A stretch of DNA of 64,000 nucleotides, from assembly GCA_963815185.1 (NCBI GenBank), contig CAWFGC010000003.1, positions 124,001-188,000 on the forward strand, given 5' to 3'. Under the pieces are notes generated by a model that made no database searches, was not told the origin of the DNA, and worked only from the letters and a program-made list of their open reading frames with translations. A program made the translations under genes and the position numbers. The DNA is from SHZL01 sp963815185 (GTDB lineage: Bacteria > Pseudomonadota > Gammaproteobacteria > Xanthomonadales > SZUA-36). Below are positions 1-9,009 of the stretch, piece after piece (position 1 is the stretch's first letter; each line of letters opens with the position of its first letter).

Positions 1-977
1 CTTGCGCAGGTACCAAAATTACCGCGGCTCGCCCGATTGGCAGCACCAGCTTATGGCGAAGAGATTCTGCATCATTTGTGCACAGGCGGGTATGACCTGG
101 TTTATGTCCTGAGGCTCTACCTGGCGGGTACTGTATTGCCCCTGATGCAACAGCTTCCTGAGACTAAATTCCTCATGGATGTCGATGAGGATGATTCCAC
201 TGTCACCCGGCAGATGGCTGATTTGCAGAAATCGTCTGTTTTGAGAGCGGAATCGGAGATACAGAAGGCCTTTGGCCTTCAAGCACTAACCTGGTTTGAC
301 ACCATCGCTTGTTCGTCACAGGCTGAATCCGAGCATCTTAGAGAACTTACCGGGCTATCAGCGGTTTGTTTGCCCAATATCGTCACCCCGTTTACCGATT
401 CACACCCTATCTGATCCCCGGAACTGGCGTGGATGGTCCATTCAGGCTTTTGTTTATAGGCAACCTGGATTACTGGCCTAATCGCGACGCTTTGATCCAA
501 TTGCTGACTGACATTTTTCCCCGAATCAGGCAGGAAATCGAAGGCTCCGAATTGCTGGTAGCCGGCGCCGGCGCGGGTGACTTAAAAGCGGTACACGGAG
601 GCGACCCTGCAGTGCAATGGCTTGGTTTTGTCGAAGATGTAAGCCATCTTTATCGCAAAGCAAACGTATGCGTTATTCCGTTGCGTGTTGGAGGCGGAAG
701 TCGGGTGAAGATTCTGGAAGCATTCGATCGAGGAGTGTGTGTAGTGGCTAGTGCCAAAGCACTCGAGGGACTGTCTGTAAGCAATGGAATCCACGCACTC
801 TTCGGCGCGAATAGTGCTGAAATAGTGGCGGCCGTAAAGCGAATCGCCAACGATCCGATTCTGGCGTCTTCCTTGATTGACAATGCGCGACAGTATGTCA
901 GACTTGAGCACACACCCTTCCGGCTTGAGCAAAGACTTCGCGCAGTAGTCAATCAAATGCTGGGTGCCAAAGCGTGA
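1..977 (+). pseudogene. GT4-type glycosyltransferase, 5' end off window, one frameshift
   Basis: The reading frame is open from the left edge (frame 1) and stops at about 414. The remainder continues in frame 3 to 977. The second half is a typical GT4 C-terminal domain: LLFIGNLDYWPNRD at the nucleotide-sugar domain entry, then VQWLGFVEDV and GGGSRVKILEAFDRGVCVVA, which is the usual nucleotide-sugar-binding and acceptor segment. The two frames join cleanly around 405-420 (PFTDSHPI to PGTGVDGPF), so one base is missing or extra. It probably transfers a sugar to a surface glycan, and it heads the polysaccharide locus that continues with the PqqD-like gene 39 bp downstream. It is either a genuine null allele or a sequencing error. 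Confidence 0.8.
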
Positions 978-1016
978 ATGCACATTCGCGTTTTCATGTG
1001 AATATGGAATTCACCT

Positions 1017-1301
1017 ATGAATAAAGAATCCGACACTCATTACAAACAAGCTCAAAGCCTGGATGTTCATGAAGCGGACGACGGCCTGATTATATTTCAT
1101 GCCGACACAGATCGTGTTCACCACCTCAACTCCTCGGCAGGTGTGCTGTTCGCCCTGTGCGATCAGCCCTGCTCGAGAGCTTCATTGATCGAATCATTCC
1201 AGGCTTTGTTTGGTTTGGAAGAATCAGACTGCGCGGCCGTTGCGGCCACACTGGATCAGTTGTTGGCAGAGGGTGTTCTTGTCCAAGACGATGGCAAATG
1301 A
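1017..1301 (+). CDS. PqqD-like protein of HPr-rel-A type system
   Basis: A 94-residue protein with the PqqD/RRE pattern: a short N-terminal region, a hydrophobic segment DGLIIFHADTDRVHHLNSSA, then LFALCDQPCSRASLIESF and an acidic C-terminal helix. PqqD-fold domains bind the leader of ribosomally made peptides. In HPr-rel-A loci they sit beside an HprK-related kinase, as here. Its stop overlaps the start of the kinase (ATGGCAAATGA), implying translational coupling. A role in presenting the small peptide at 2239 is inferred from position only. Confidence 0.8.
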   Translation: MNKESDTHYKQAQSLDVHEADDGLIIFHADTDRVHHLNSSAGVLFALCDQPCSRASLIESFQALFGLEESDCAAVAATLDQLLAEGVLVQDDGK

Positions 1302-2164
1302 ATCCTGGGAAATAGGGTTCCAACTTCTTTCCTGCCAAGTCTCAATTCGTCTCGAAGATTTCGCGCTCACCAAAGTTTTGTCCTATATGACGGTTTCGGC
1401 CCGGCAGGAAGTTAGAGTTTTAACTACATTGTCATACACCGTCACAGGCTTCGGCCCTTATGAAATTTGCGAAGAAGGAGATCTTCTTGACCGGGCGCAG
1501 TCTGTTGAAGACGTGCTGTTCCATATTTATGGCCGTGCGTACGCGCGTACATTGGAACGTTACATATTATCGGGGTGGGTTGTATGGCACGCGGGCTTGG
1601 TGAGAATAGCCGGCAAAAGACTGATGCTTTTAGGCAACAAGGGTGTCCGGAAAAACTTCGCTGGTCACCCGATTGCTTTTTTCCGGACATCAAATTGAGG
1701 GCGATGAACTCGTACTCGCACGCATGGGTACCCTGATGTCCGTTCCGCGCCGCTTACATCTCAAACCCGGTATTGAGAACCAGGTGCCTGAACTGGCTGG
1801 CCACCTGGATGACCTGCCGGTTTCTCGATCCGAAGAATTTGGGATAAGAGCATTGGATCCTACCACCTTGGGCTTTGAGTGGCGTATATCTCCAGGTCCC
1901 ATCGACCGATTAATCTGGATCTCTCCAAATCATGGAGGAGTCACCAAACTGGAGTCGCTGGGGTCATTTGCCATGCTGCAACGATTGATTGAGTCGTATC
2001 AAGGCTGGGGTGAATCAAAAAAACTGGTGTTGAAATGCGCAGCCCAATTAGGGCGGAGCGGAGGTCACCAATTGGTTTTGGGGGCCGCTGCCGAGGCAGT
2101 TTCCAAACTGGAGGATTTCGCTCAATCGAGCGCCGTTCAGGAATATAATTTGACAAACTCATGA
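1291..2164 (+). pseudogene. HprK-related kinase A, frameshifted in the P-loop
   Basis: The start codon at 1291 overlaps the PqqD-like stop. Residues 1-119 run in frame 1 to LMLLGNKG. The protein then continues in frame 2 as VSGKTSLVTRLL. Joining the frames gives GNKGVSGKT, a perfect Walker A motif, so a single base is missing near 1640. The rest (QIEGDELVLA, then a C-terminal region ending at 2164) fits the HprK-like family, which phosphorylates serine in proteins or peptides. Related kinases modify lasso peptides such as paeninodin. As written, the sequence would give a dead protein. Because the rest is so well conserved, a sequencing error is quite possible. Confidence 0.78.
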
Positions 2165-2193
2165 AAATGAATTGACAAGTTTATGAAAATCAA
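2150..2193 (+). repeat. 22-bp tandem duplication across kinase stop codon
   Basis: Two adjacent 22-bp units, both beginning TTGACAA and containing ATGAAAAT, differ at four positions. The first unit contains the TGA stop of the kinase gene at 2162-2164, and the second lies in the short spacer before the peptide gene. It may be a simple slippage product, or it may place a duplicated translation signal upstream of the peptide. Confidence 0.8.
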
Positions 2194-2238
2194 ATAAACA
2201 AGAGGTCCAGCATTTGAAATGCGAGTGCAGGTGTCAAT

Positions 2239-2406
2239 ATGTCCAAACGAAATAAAGATGAAATCATTGAGTCCGTCAATGCCGGTCGTCGGGAATTTGT
2301 TCGCAAGGCATTGAAAACTGGATTTGTTCTGCCGGCTATTGGAACATTCACCATGACCGGACTGATGGCAACTCCCGCCGCAGCCCTAAGCAATCAGTCT
2401 CTCTGA
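2239..2406 (+). CDS. 55-residue twin-arginine-like small peptide, possible modified peptide
   Basis: ATG at 2239, TGA at 2404-2406. The peptide has a charged N-terminus, an RREFVRK motif at residues 17-23, a hydrophobic stretch (about 28-44) and an Ala-rich site (PAAA, 46-49). Only LSNQSL would be left after cleavage. This resembles a Tat signal with almost no cargo. It lies 75 bp after the kinase and 23 bp before the glycosyltransferase, all on one strand. The neighbouring PqqD-like (RRE) and kinase genes make a RiPP-like precursor or an exported anchor peptide plausible. I know no specific family for it. The ribosome-binding site is weak, so the start is likely but not certain. Confidence 0.6.
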   Translation: MSKRNKDEIIESVNAGRREFVRKALKTGFVLPAIGTFTMTGLMATPAAALSNQSL

Positions 2407-2429
2407 TTCTTCAAGCTCGCTCAGGCGTT

Positions 2430-3521
2430 GTGAGGCTGACGGCGTGCCTTATCATACGGGATGAAGAACGTTACCTTGATGCGTGCCTGAGCAGAATCAG
2501 TGCCGTCACTGACAGCATTGTCGTAGTCGATACCGGTTCCACTGACAAATCTCGGGAAATTGCTCTTGGCCATGGAGCCGTGGTTATTGATGAGCCATGG
2601 CAAAATAATTTCTCACATGCGCGTAACGTGGCACTTGATAAAGCTGCCGGTGAATGGATTCTGTATATCGACGCTGATGAGTTACTTCATGCGTGCGTCG
2701 AAGATTTACATTGCCTGAACGACCCCGATGCAGTAGCTGCTACCGTTGACTTCCGGGCATCACGGAAGTTGACCACATACCGCGAGTACCGCCTATTCCG
2801 TAATCGAACGGATATTCGATTCAAGGGTGTTATCCACGAAACAGTCATGCCCGATATCAACACGATTGTAGCCCACGAGAAAGCCCATGTAATCCATGCC
2901 CCCATCTGTATCGAACACCTGGGATATGAAGGCGACATGAACTGCAAGCACGAGCGTAACCACGGCTTGCTTTTGCAAGCTGTTCAAGATGACCCAAATC
3001 GGGTATACCTTTGGCATGCACTGGGCGAATGTGAGCTGGGCCTGGGCCACATCGAGGACGCAGAAAACGCGTGGAGGCAAGCACTGGCCATTGTGCGCGC
3101 ACGTGAAGCCCTGCCCGCCGACGCCTTGATCTACGCCGATCTGATCAGCCTTCATTTCTCTGGATTTGAGCTCGAAGTTGGAGATGTCGACGAGCTGGTG
3201 AATGAGGCCGGTAGCAGATACGGTTCGGACCCACTGGTGTCATGGTGGAGAGCGCGTCACCTGATATCCAACGGCAAGATTTCAAGTGCACGAAAACTGT
3301 TGCTGGATTTAGTTCAGGCTGATGCCGAAAACACTGAAATCTCCGCTTTGGCCTATGACCGGCGGCTGTTCGGAGCGTACAGCTGGGCTTTGCTGGGAAG
3401 CTGTGACATGGCTGAAAAGGCATATTCCAGCGCTGCCGTCCATTTGGAACGGGCCTTGCAAGACGATCCCGATAATATCGAAGTCCGGATAAAGCGTGAC
3501 CTTGCCCGCGCCCTTGCATAA
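2430..3521 (+). CDS. Family 2 glycosyltransferase with TPR-like C-terminus
   Basis: 363 residues from a GTG start. The N-terminal 100 residues form a GT-A domain: LTACLIIRDEERYLDACL, VVVDTGSTDKS, and the DxD-like YIDADE metal site. After a middle segment (FKGVIHETV), the C-terminal half has helical repeats rich in Leu/Ala (VYLWHALGECELGLGHIEDA, later SSAAVHLERALQDDPDN) typical of TPRs. This architecture is shared with SunS-like enzymes that glycosylate peptides, and also with many polysaccharide glycosyltransferases. Its place between the small peptide and the nucleotidyltransferase suggests it belongs to the same module. The acceptor is unknown. Confidence 0.85.
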   Translation: MRLTACLIIRDEERYLDACLSRISAVTDSIVVVDTGSTDKSREIALGHGAVVIDEPWQNNFSHARNVALDKAAGEWILYIDADELLHACVEDLHCLNDPDAVAATVDFRASRKLTTYREYRLFRNRTDIRFKGVIHETVMPDINTIVAHEKAHVIHAPICIEHLGYEGDMNCKHERNHGLLLQAVQDDPNRVYLWHALGECELGLGHIEDAENAWRQALAIVRAREALPADALIYADLISLHFSGFELEVGDVDELVNEAGSRYGSDPLVSWWRARHLISNGKISSARKLLLDLVQADAENTEISALAYDRRLFGAYSWALLGSCDMAEKAYSSAAVHLERALQDDPDNIEVRIKRDLARALA

Positions 3522-3557
3522 ATCTGGTTTCCATCCGGATCCACAGCCCCGGACTGC

Positions 3558-4730
3558 ATGCACGCGATTGCTGAATTTGTCCCATCATTAAAAAAGTACG
3601 GTATGCCGCAACCACGTTTCGAACAACGAAGGGCATCTTTCACCGCCTGGCGTCGGTACCTCCCTTTAATCGATCTTGCACTTGCATCCGATTGGCAACG
3701 TGTTTCCACGCTTATCCGAAAACCGGATTTCTCCCGAGATGGTTTTCTCCGTTTTATCATGGATCATGACTTGGCAGCACCTCTGCTTTGGTTGGTGAAA
3801 CGAGATGACGCAACAGCGCATCTGCCCTCCTGGTTGCTCCTCCACTTGATGGGCACGGCTGCTTACGGCACACGTCGGCAGCTGGATCTTTGCGCAGCAC
3901 TCGCGGAGATTACCGATGCAGCGCGCAGCAGACAGCTGGCTTTTCTGCTGCTCAAAGGTTTGCATTTCGCCGAACGGTATTATGGTTCAACCAACGCTCG
4001 CTGGACACGCGATTTGGATGTGCTCGTGAAGGGTGATGATCTGAATGAATGCGCCAATATGTTGGAAAGTCTTGGCTATAGGAATAAAAGTAAAGTCTGG
4101 TTACCCGAGGGTATTCACAGGTGTCTGGTGCATGCATATGACTGGCAGCGAGGCGACATCTCGATTGATGTACACCAAAACTTTCGCGTGCGCCCAGGAT
4201 ATCAGATTGACGCTCATAGAATTTTTAGCGAATGTGAGCAATATAAAATTTCCGGAATTGATGTCTTAGTGCCCTCGGATGAAGATAACTTTCTGCTGCT
4301 ACTTATTTCCATTGCCAGTGACGTCGAGCAAGGCAAGATTCGAGCAAAGAGTCTTATCGATTTCTGGGTTCTGCTGTCACGTTTGGATGCAACTTTCTGC
4401 TGGGAAACGTGGATGGCAAAACGAAAGGACGAAGGCCTACACGAATTGGTCTTTGCCACTGCTTTGTTGTTGTTAGTCGCCCTTCCGCAAGCAGGACGTT
4501 TTACTGGTCTGGCCGGTATCATCGAAGATTCCGTTGGGACCCATTTTGCATTAGACCCTCAAGAAGCCATAGCCCTAATCTCCGCTCCTCAATACAGCCT
4601 GGCAAACCGTCGTTGGTTTCTGCGCCACTACAAAGGAAAAATCCTGACATACCTGAACTGGTGGCTCATTGGTGGAATTTTCAGACCTGGGTCAATCATG
4701 GCATTGTGGCGGGCCATGCTGCCGAAGTAG
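3558..4730 (+). CDS. Nucleotidyltransferase family protein (NTP_transf_5 type)
   Basis: 390 residues. The diagnostic region is FLLLKGLHFAERYYG followed by RWTRDLDVLVKGDD (about residues 131-160), the LLKG...R-DLD signature of the uncharacterised NTP_transf_5 nucleotidyltransferases. The DLD carboxylates are the probable metal ligands. This family recurs beside HprK-related kinases, PqqD-like proteins and asparagine synthases in exopolysaccharide loci. One member (PsmN of pseudomycoidin) acts on a phosphorylated lasso peptide. It lies 36 bp after the glycosyltransferase, so it is probably co-transcribed. The substrate is unknown. The gene appears intact. Confidence 0.82.
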   Translation: MHAIAEFVPSLKKYGMPQPRFEQRRASFTAWRRYLPLIDLALASDWQRVSTLIRKPDFSRDGFLRFIMDHDLAAPLLWLVKRDDATAHLPSWLLLHLMGTAAYGTRRQLDLCAALAEITDAARSRQLAFLLLKGLHFAERYYGSTNARWTRDLDVLVKGDDLNECANMLESLGYRNKSKVWLPEGIHRCLVHAYDWQRGDISIDVHQNFRVRPGYQIDAHRIFSECEQYKISGIDVLVPSDEDNFLLLLISIASDVEQGKIRAKSLIDFWVLLSRLDATFCWETWMAKRKDEGLHELVFATALLLLVALPQAGRFTGLAGIIEDSVGTHFALDPQEAIALISAPQYSLANRRWFLRHYKGKILTYLNWWLIGGIFRPGSIMALWRAMLPK

Positions 4731-4764
4731 CCTGAAAGGTTTTCCAGGAAGCCAAAGACCCGGA

Positions 4765-5003
4765 CGGCAGGCGGCCATTTTCTATGACGTGCCAACCCTG
4801 TATACCGCCTTACTCGCCAGTCCCGCGCGGTCCGCGCCCGGCCAACTCAAGCTGCGGTGCTGTTTCTCTGCTGGGGAGCCCTTGCCGGAAGACATCGGCC
4901 GGCGCTGGCGCCCTACAAATATCCGCGCTGGATCTCTTTCGTCCGCGAACTGCCCAAGACCGCCACCGGCAAGAACCAGCGTTTCAAGCTACGCGATGGA
5001 TGA
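4765..5003 (+). pseudogene. Remnant of AMP-forming aryl-CoA ligase
   Basis: Frame 1 reads AIFYDVPTLYTALLASP and CFSAGEPLPEDIGRRW, which is the middle of a benzoate-CoA-ligase-like enzyme. Directly after it, in frame 3, comes YKYPRWISFVRELPKTATGK and a stop at 5001-5003, which is the extreme C-terminus including the catalytic lysine motif. The intervening 150 or so residues and the whole N-terminus are gone. It is a deletion scar with no function. Confidence 0.75.
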
Positions 5004-5108
5004 CGGCCAGTGGTCAAACCGGTACCGCGCCGTCAGATTTTCTTGCTCGCAGCCATCTGGTCGCTGCAATGAACCCCTGCGCATTCCCAAAACTAGCTAT
5101 TTGAAACC

Positions 5109-5374
5109 GAGCATGAATCGTCGCGATAGAAGTTGGGAAATTGCCATCAATGATGACTCGTTCTTCAACAGCTTGGAGAATAAGTGCCGCAAGAAACATG
5201 CTTTAAAAAACACCAGAACTGGCGCAAGATGATGTCTTCGATTACAGCGAAGTGTTTTACAATCGAACGCGCCTGCACAGCCACCTGGGTGGCATCAGTC
5301 CCGGGGCATTTGAATGTGCCTCATTTTGAGGCTTTGAAATGTCCGCTGTACCGGGGGCGGTCCAATTGGAGCCG
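5109..5374 (+). mobile_element. IS3-family transposase 3' remnant with terminal repeat
   Basis: Broken frames encode the DDE C-terminus of an IS3-type OrfB: SMNRR and then SFFNSLENKC in one frame, then SEVFYNRTRLHSHLGGISPG in another, stopping at 5327-5329. The classical text is ESFFNSLK and YNRxRxHSxLGxxSP. The following sequence GTCCGCTGTACCGGGGGCGG (5341-5360) looks like the outer inverted repeat. The 5' part is missing. The next gene starts only about 20 bp further on, so this IS end supplies its upstream region. Confidence 0.7.
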
Positions 5375-5393
5375 ACCCCTATTTGCCGAGAAT

Positions 5394-6976
5394 ATGAGCA
5401 CCCCCCCAAAAAAATGCGTTTTGGTTGTGACAGGGGAATTTACCTTTGGGGGAGCCGCTTTTCTTACGCTCCGACATATGAAGCGGCTGCTTGCTCAATA
5501 CGAGATCGATTTTCTGGTGACCGGACCTTGTGAAGATGAGATGCTCCGCGAACTTCCGGAAATCATTTCACTCTACAGGCTGAGTACCAGCCCTTTCGAG
5601 CATACGCCGGGCGTCCTGGGTTCAATGGATGCATTGGGATGCCTGGAGTTGTTTCTCAAGCGAGGTTTAACTGAACCGTTGGTACGCTCATATCAGGCTG
5701 TTTTGGCCACCTCGGTATTTGCCGACTGGCGTGTTTGCATCGCCGTGAGCGTGGCCCGGGCGGAGCGGAAACTCGTCTTTCTGTTGGATGAGGCACTGGC
5801 GGAATATCCTCAACAAAGCCCTCGGGATCAGAGCGCCATCGACAGCTGTCTGCTGGCAGTTGACCAGGTGCTTCCAGTTTCAATGCGCCTATGGCAGGCA
5901 ATGGCTAACCATTGTCCTGCCTTAAAGCGGCGGCCCATGCAAGTATTGCGGCCTCCAGTGGAAATTTGCAGGGACGATTTTCAATTTGTGGCATCCGGCC
6001 TGAAAATACTTCCGCGCGATCTGCCCGTTGTACTCACGGTGGCTCGACTTGTGCCTGGTAAGCAAATTCTGGAATGCCTGCGTGTCCATCACCGGCTTCG
6101 ACAAGCCGGGGTTGAGTTCCGCTGGTATGTAATGGGCAGCGGGCCTGATGAGCGCATGCTGCGCACCGAGATCAACAGACTGGGAATGACAGACGCATTG
6201 GTGTTGATCAGACCCCAGGAGAAGAACTGCCTCCATAGTCTGATGAGGCAGTGCGATGTTTTTTCCATAGGACTTGTAGAAGCAGGCTCGAAAATTCTGG
6301 CAAGCCTTGTCGCAGATTTCAATTACGACCCCCTTGTTGTTGTTTACCTGCGGCGCCAGGATCACCTGCTCGGTGCTCACTACGCACAATTTATCAAGGG
6401 AAGTTCCTGCAACGATCTCGATTTTGCCAGCTTTTCAAAGATTTTCTCGCCCAGGCTGGAAACTTGGGACATCCTTGTGCCTTGGGTTGCGGCTTTTGGC
6501 ATAGAAAACATCCTGATTCGTCCCTATGAGCCCGCAAGTTTGCCGCGGGGCATTGTGGCGGATTTTTTCAGCATGCACTTGGTTTTGATGTTCCAGACAG
6601 ATTTTCACCCGCCCCCATGGACGCGGAATTCGTTAACGCAACTCCTGATCGAGACTGGATCGAGTTCATCCGCCTGCTCAATCGCAAAAGTGTTGAAGGA
6701 TTTCCCACGCTTTTACGCCAGGCTGTCCTGCAAGCGGCAATATCCGAGAAACCGGTAAGCGGCAGGCAGGCTGTGATTGCATCCTGGCTTTCACCCAAAG
6801 CACGTGTGATGTTGTTGAAAAGGCATGAACAGGGCAACGGCGCAATTGCGGAGCGAGTACTCTTAAGGCCCGGAAAGCCGCTTTTTTCGGAACCCTATCC
6901 TGAAATCGCCGCAGAATGGACCGAGTACCAGGGATTGTCTTCGACAACGGCAAATGAAATATTTCTCGAAATTTGA
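5394..6976 (+). pseudogene. Chimera: GT4 glycosyltransferase fused to sulfotransferase-like half
   Basis: ATG at 5394. Residues 1 to about 300 are GT4-like: VVTGEFTFGGAAFLTLRHMK, DLPVVLTVARLVPGKQ, WYVMGSGPDERMLR. Around 6290 the text changes in frame to VVVYLRRQDHLLGAHYAQFI and AFGIENILIRPYEP, the C-terminal half of a sulfotransferase-like family found in glycan loci. A T-run at 6563-6568 marks a frameshift. The end continues in frame 2 as ALGFDVPDRFSPAPMD through FIRLLNRKSVEGFP to 6976. It is therefore a deletion fusion with a later frameshift, and neither enzyme is complete. The start follows the IS3 remnant. Confidence 0.7.
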
Positions 6977-7088
6977 CAAGAGATTGTTCGCTCCGGATTT
7001 CCGTTAAAAATGGTTCGTCATCCCGAAAAGTTGCCAACATTCTATTTCCCGCTCTCTCCATCATCCTTATCCTGCTTGGGCATGCCAT

Positions 7089-8245
7089 CTACTCGTGAAT
7101 GGATTCGCGTCCACAGATCGCTTGGCGATAACACTGTAAGGTCTGACGGGCTGTTTCTTCCCATCTGAATTTGGCTGCTTGCGCCAAACCCTTCTGGCGA
7201 AACTGTTGCCAGCTTTCCTGATCACTGAGGAGTTGTTGCATGGCTTGGGTCAATGCTTCCGCGTCATGTGGGGAGACCAATTTGGCAGCACTCTGCAAAT
7301 ATTCTTTCAGTGAGGAACAATTAGAACTGATGGTGGGAATTCCACAGGCCATTGCTTCCAATGGAGGCAGTCCGAAACCTTCCTGCAAGGATGGATATAT
7401 AAACAGTTTTGCGCCCGCGTAGAGCAGCGGCAGATCCTCGTGCTCAACATAACCCAATAAATGGATACAGCTTTGCGCCTCCAGGCTTTCAATTTGTTCC
7501 ATCAACTCACCGTAGCCCCATCCTAACCGGCCTGCCAGAATCAGGGGCTCCTCCGTTTTTTGTCGGCGTACAAGTTCCATATAGCACCGGACCAGGAAAG
7601 GGAGGTTTTCCGCGGCTCAATGGTTCCAACGTAGAGAATGTAGGACTCAGGCATATCCAAACGATCCAAGGTACTTGAAAGAACTCCCGCGGATAGATTT
7701 TCGAATTCTTCACCAATGCCATGTGGAATCACCCGCACTTTTGTGCGTCATATGGCAGGCAGCCAATGATAAATATCTTTTTGAGTTGAGGCAGAAGGGA
7801 CAATGACCAGATGCGCCCGTCGAATACTGCACAACACGAGTTGCCGGTAAGCATAGGTACGATGCAATCTGGTGTGACAACCCGGGAGAGTGAAGGATGT
7901 CATGTCGTGAACGGTGAGCACATGGCGCTGACGACCTCGCATCATGGGTATGATAAAAGATGGAGAGTGCACGACGTCGGCGCCCCACCACATTGCCAGA
8001 ATCGGTAGCAAGACTTGCTGAAAAAAAAGCGGGATAAGCCTGGCGCTCGACTGCAGACAAGAACCTGAAAATTACCGGGAAGCTGCCCGTCAAATCGGTG
8101 GCGATCTTCCCAGTTAATGTAGATTCGATATTGGTTAGACTGGTCAATCTTTCCCAAGTGAATAACGAGTTCGATTAAATCCGATCAACCCCGGTTTCCT
8201 GCGGTAAAAGAGCCGTCAAGTCGAAAACTATGCGGATGACTCTGT
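7089..8245 (-). pseudogene. GT4 glycosyltransferase, several frameshifts
   Basis: Read on the minus strand from about 8245 (RIVFDLTALLPQETGVDR) through WWGADVVHSPSFIIPMMRGR (7748-8011), then MRVIPHGIGEEF and ESYILYVGTIEPRK (7541-7738), and then AGAKLFIYPSLQEGFGLPPL and MACGIPTIS (7089-7580). These are the ordered blocks of one mannosyltransferase-like GT4 enzyme, but at least three frame changes and an internal stop separate them. The C-terminal nucleotide-sugar motif EGFGLPPLEAMACG is intact. It appears truly degenerate rather than a single base error. Confidence 0.75.
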
Positions 8246-8339
8246 CCTTGATCAAAGCCATTTCGACACCGGCCATGTCGACCAAGGCATCCACGGACTA
8301 TTCGATGTATTGAAGCATGGCTTTCCCATGTTATTGGCG

Positions 8340-9006
8340 ATGTTTTTGATTTGCTTTCAACTTGCTGATTTTTGATAAATCAGCCGCCACGACAGAAACA
8401 CGGTTGCATTTGGTTGCAAAAAGGTCATCAGCAGTTACGGCTTCCATATTGATGTTGTGACTTTTCAGGAGATCTTCGAGATATCCTTCAAATTTACCGG
8501 GTGACCGCTTCCAACGTTGTACACTTCGCCTGCCTTTCCATGCTCCATGATCGTGATAAGGTCCAATACAGCGTCGTCGACAGGGAGATAGTCACGCACG
8601 CTGACAAGTCTCCAACCTGGATTGACATTGTCTTTTTAGCGAGATAATTCTTGATTTCTGTTCTGACGCGACCAGGAAATAACAATGGGCTGATGCCATC
8701 ACCATCGAGATTGAAGACGCGTGCCATGACGATTTTTATTCCGGGTTTTCGCTGGAAATAGTTCATAAGTCGCGTCTGAAAGACTTTGCTAAAACCATAT
8801 ACAGATACAGGCTTCAGCGGATGGTTTTCCGAGACATATCCGGATTTTGTTTCTGGCACGCCATACTCTGCGGAACTACCAATCAACAGAATAATAACTT
8901 CAATGATGGCCATTTTGCCCCCCACGGGCATTAACGGCTTTGGCAAGGTAATGGTGTGGGGTTTTAGCCGAATTCCCATTCCGCCGGCGAGAACAATTGC
9001 GCGCAT
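8340..9006 (-). pseudogene. Chimeric remnant: sugar nucleotidyltransferase start joined to SDR epimerase end
   Basis: The minus-strand protein begins MRAIVLAGGMGIRLKPHT, the N-terminus of a nucleotide-sugar pyrophosphorylase. After 38 residues it passes into SSAEYGVPETKSGYVSENHP and SVYGFSKVFQTRLM, the Y-x3-K active-site region of an NAD-dependent epimerase/dehydratase. A frameshift near 8625 leads to VRDYLPVDDAVLDLITIMEH and EVYNVGSG. It is a recombination or deletion product with no complete domain, part of the decayed nucleotide-sugar locus. Confidence 0.7.
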
Positions 9007-9009
9007 GGT

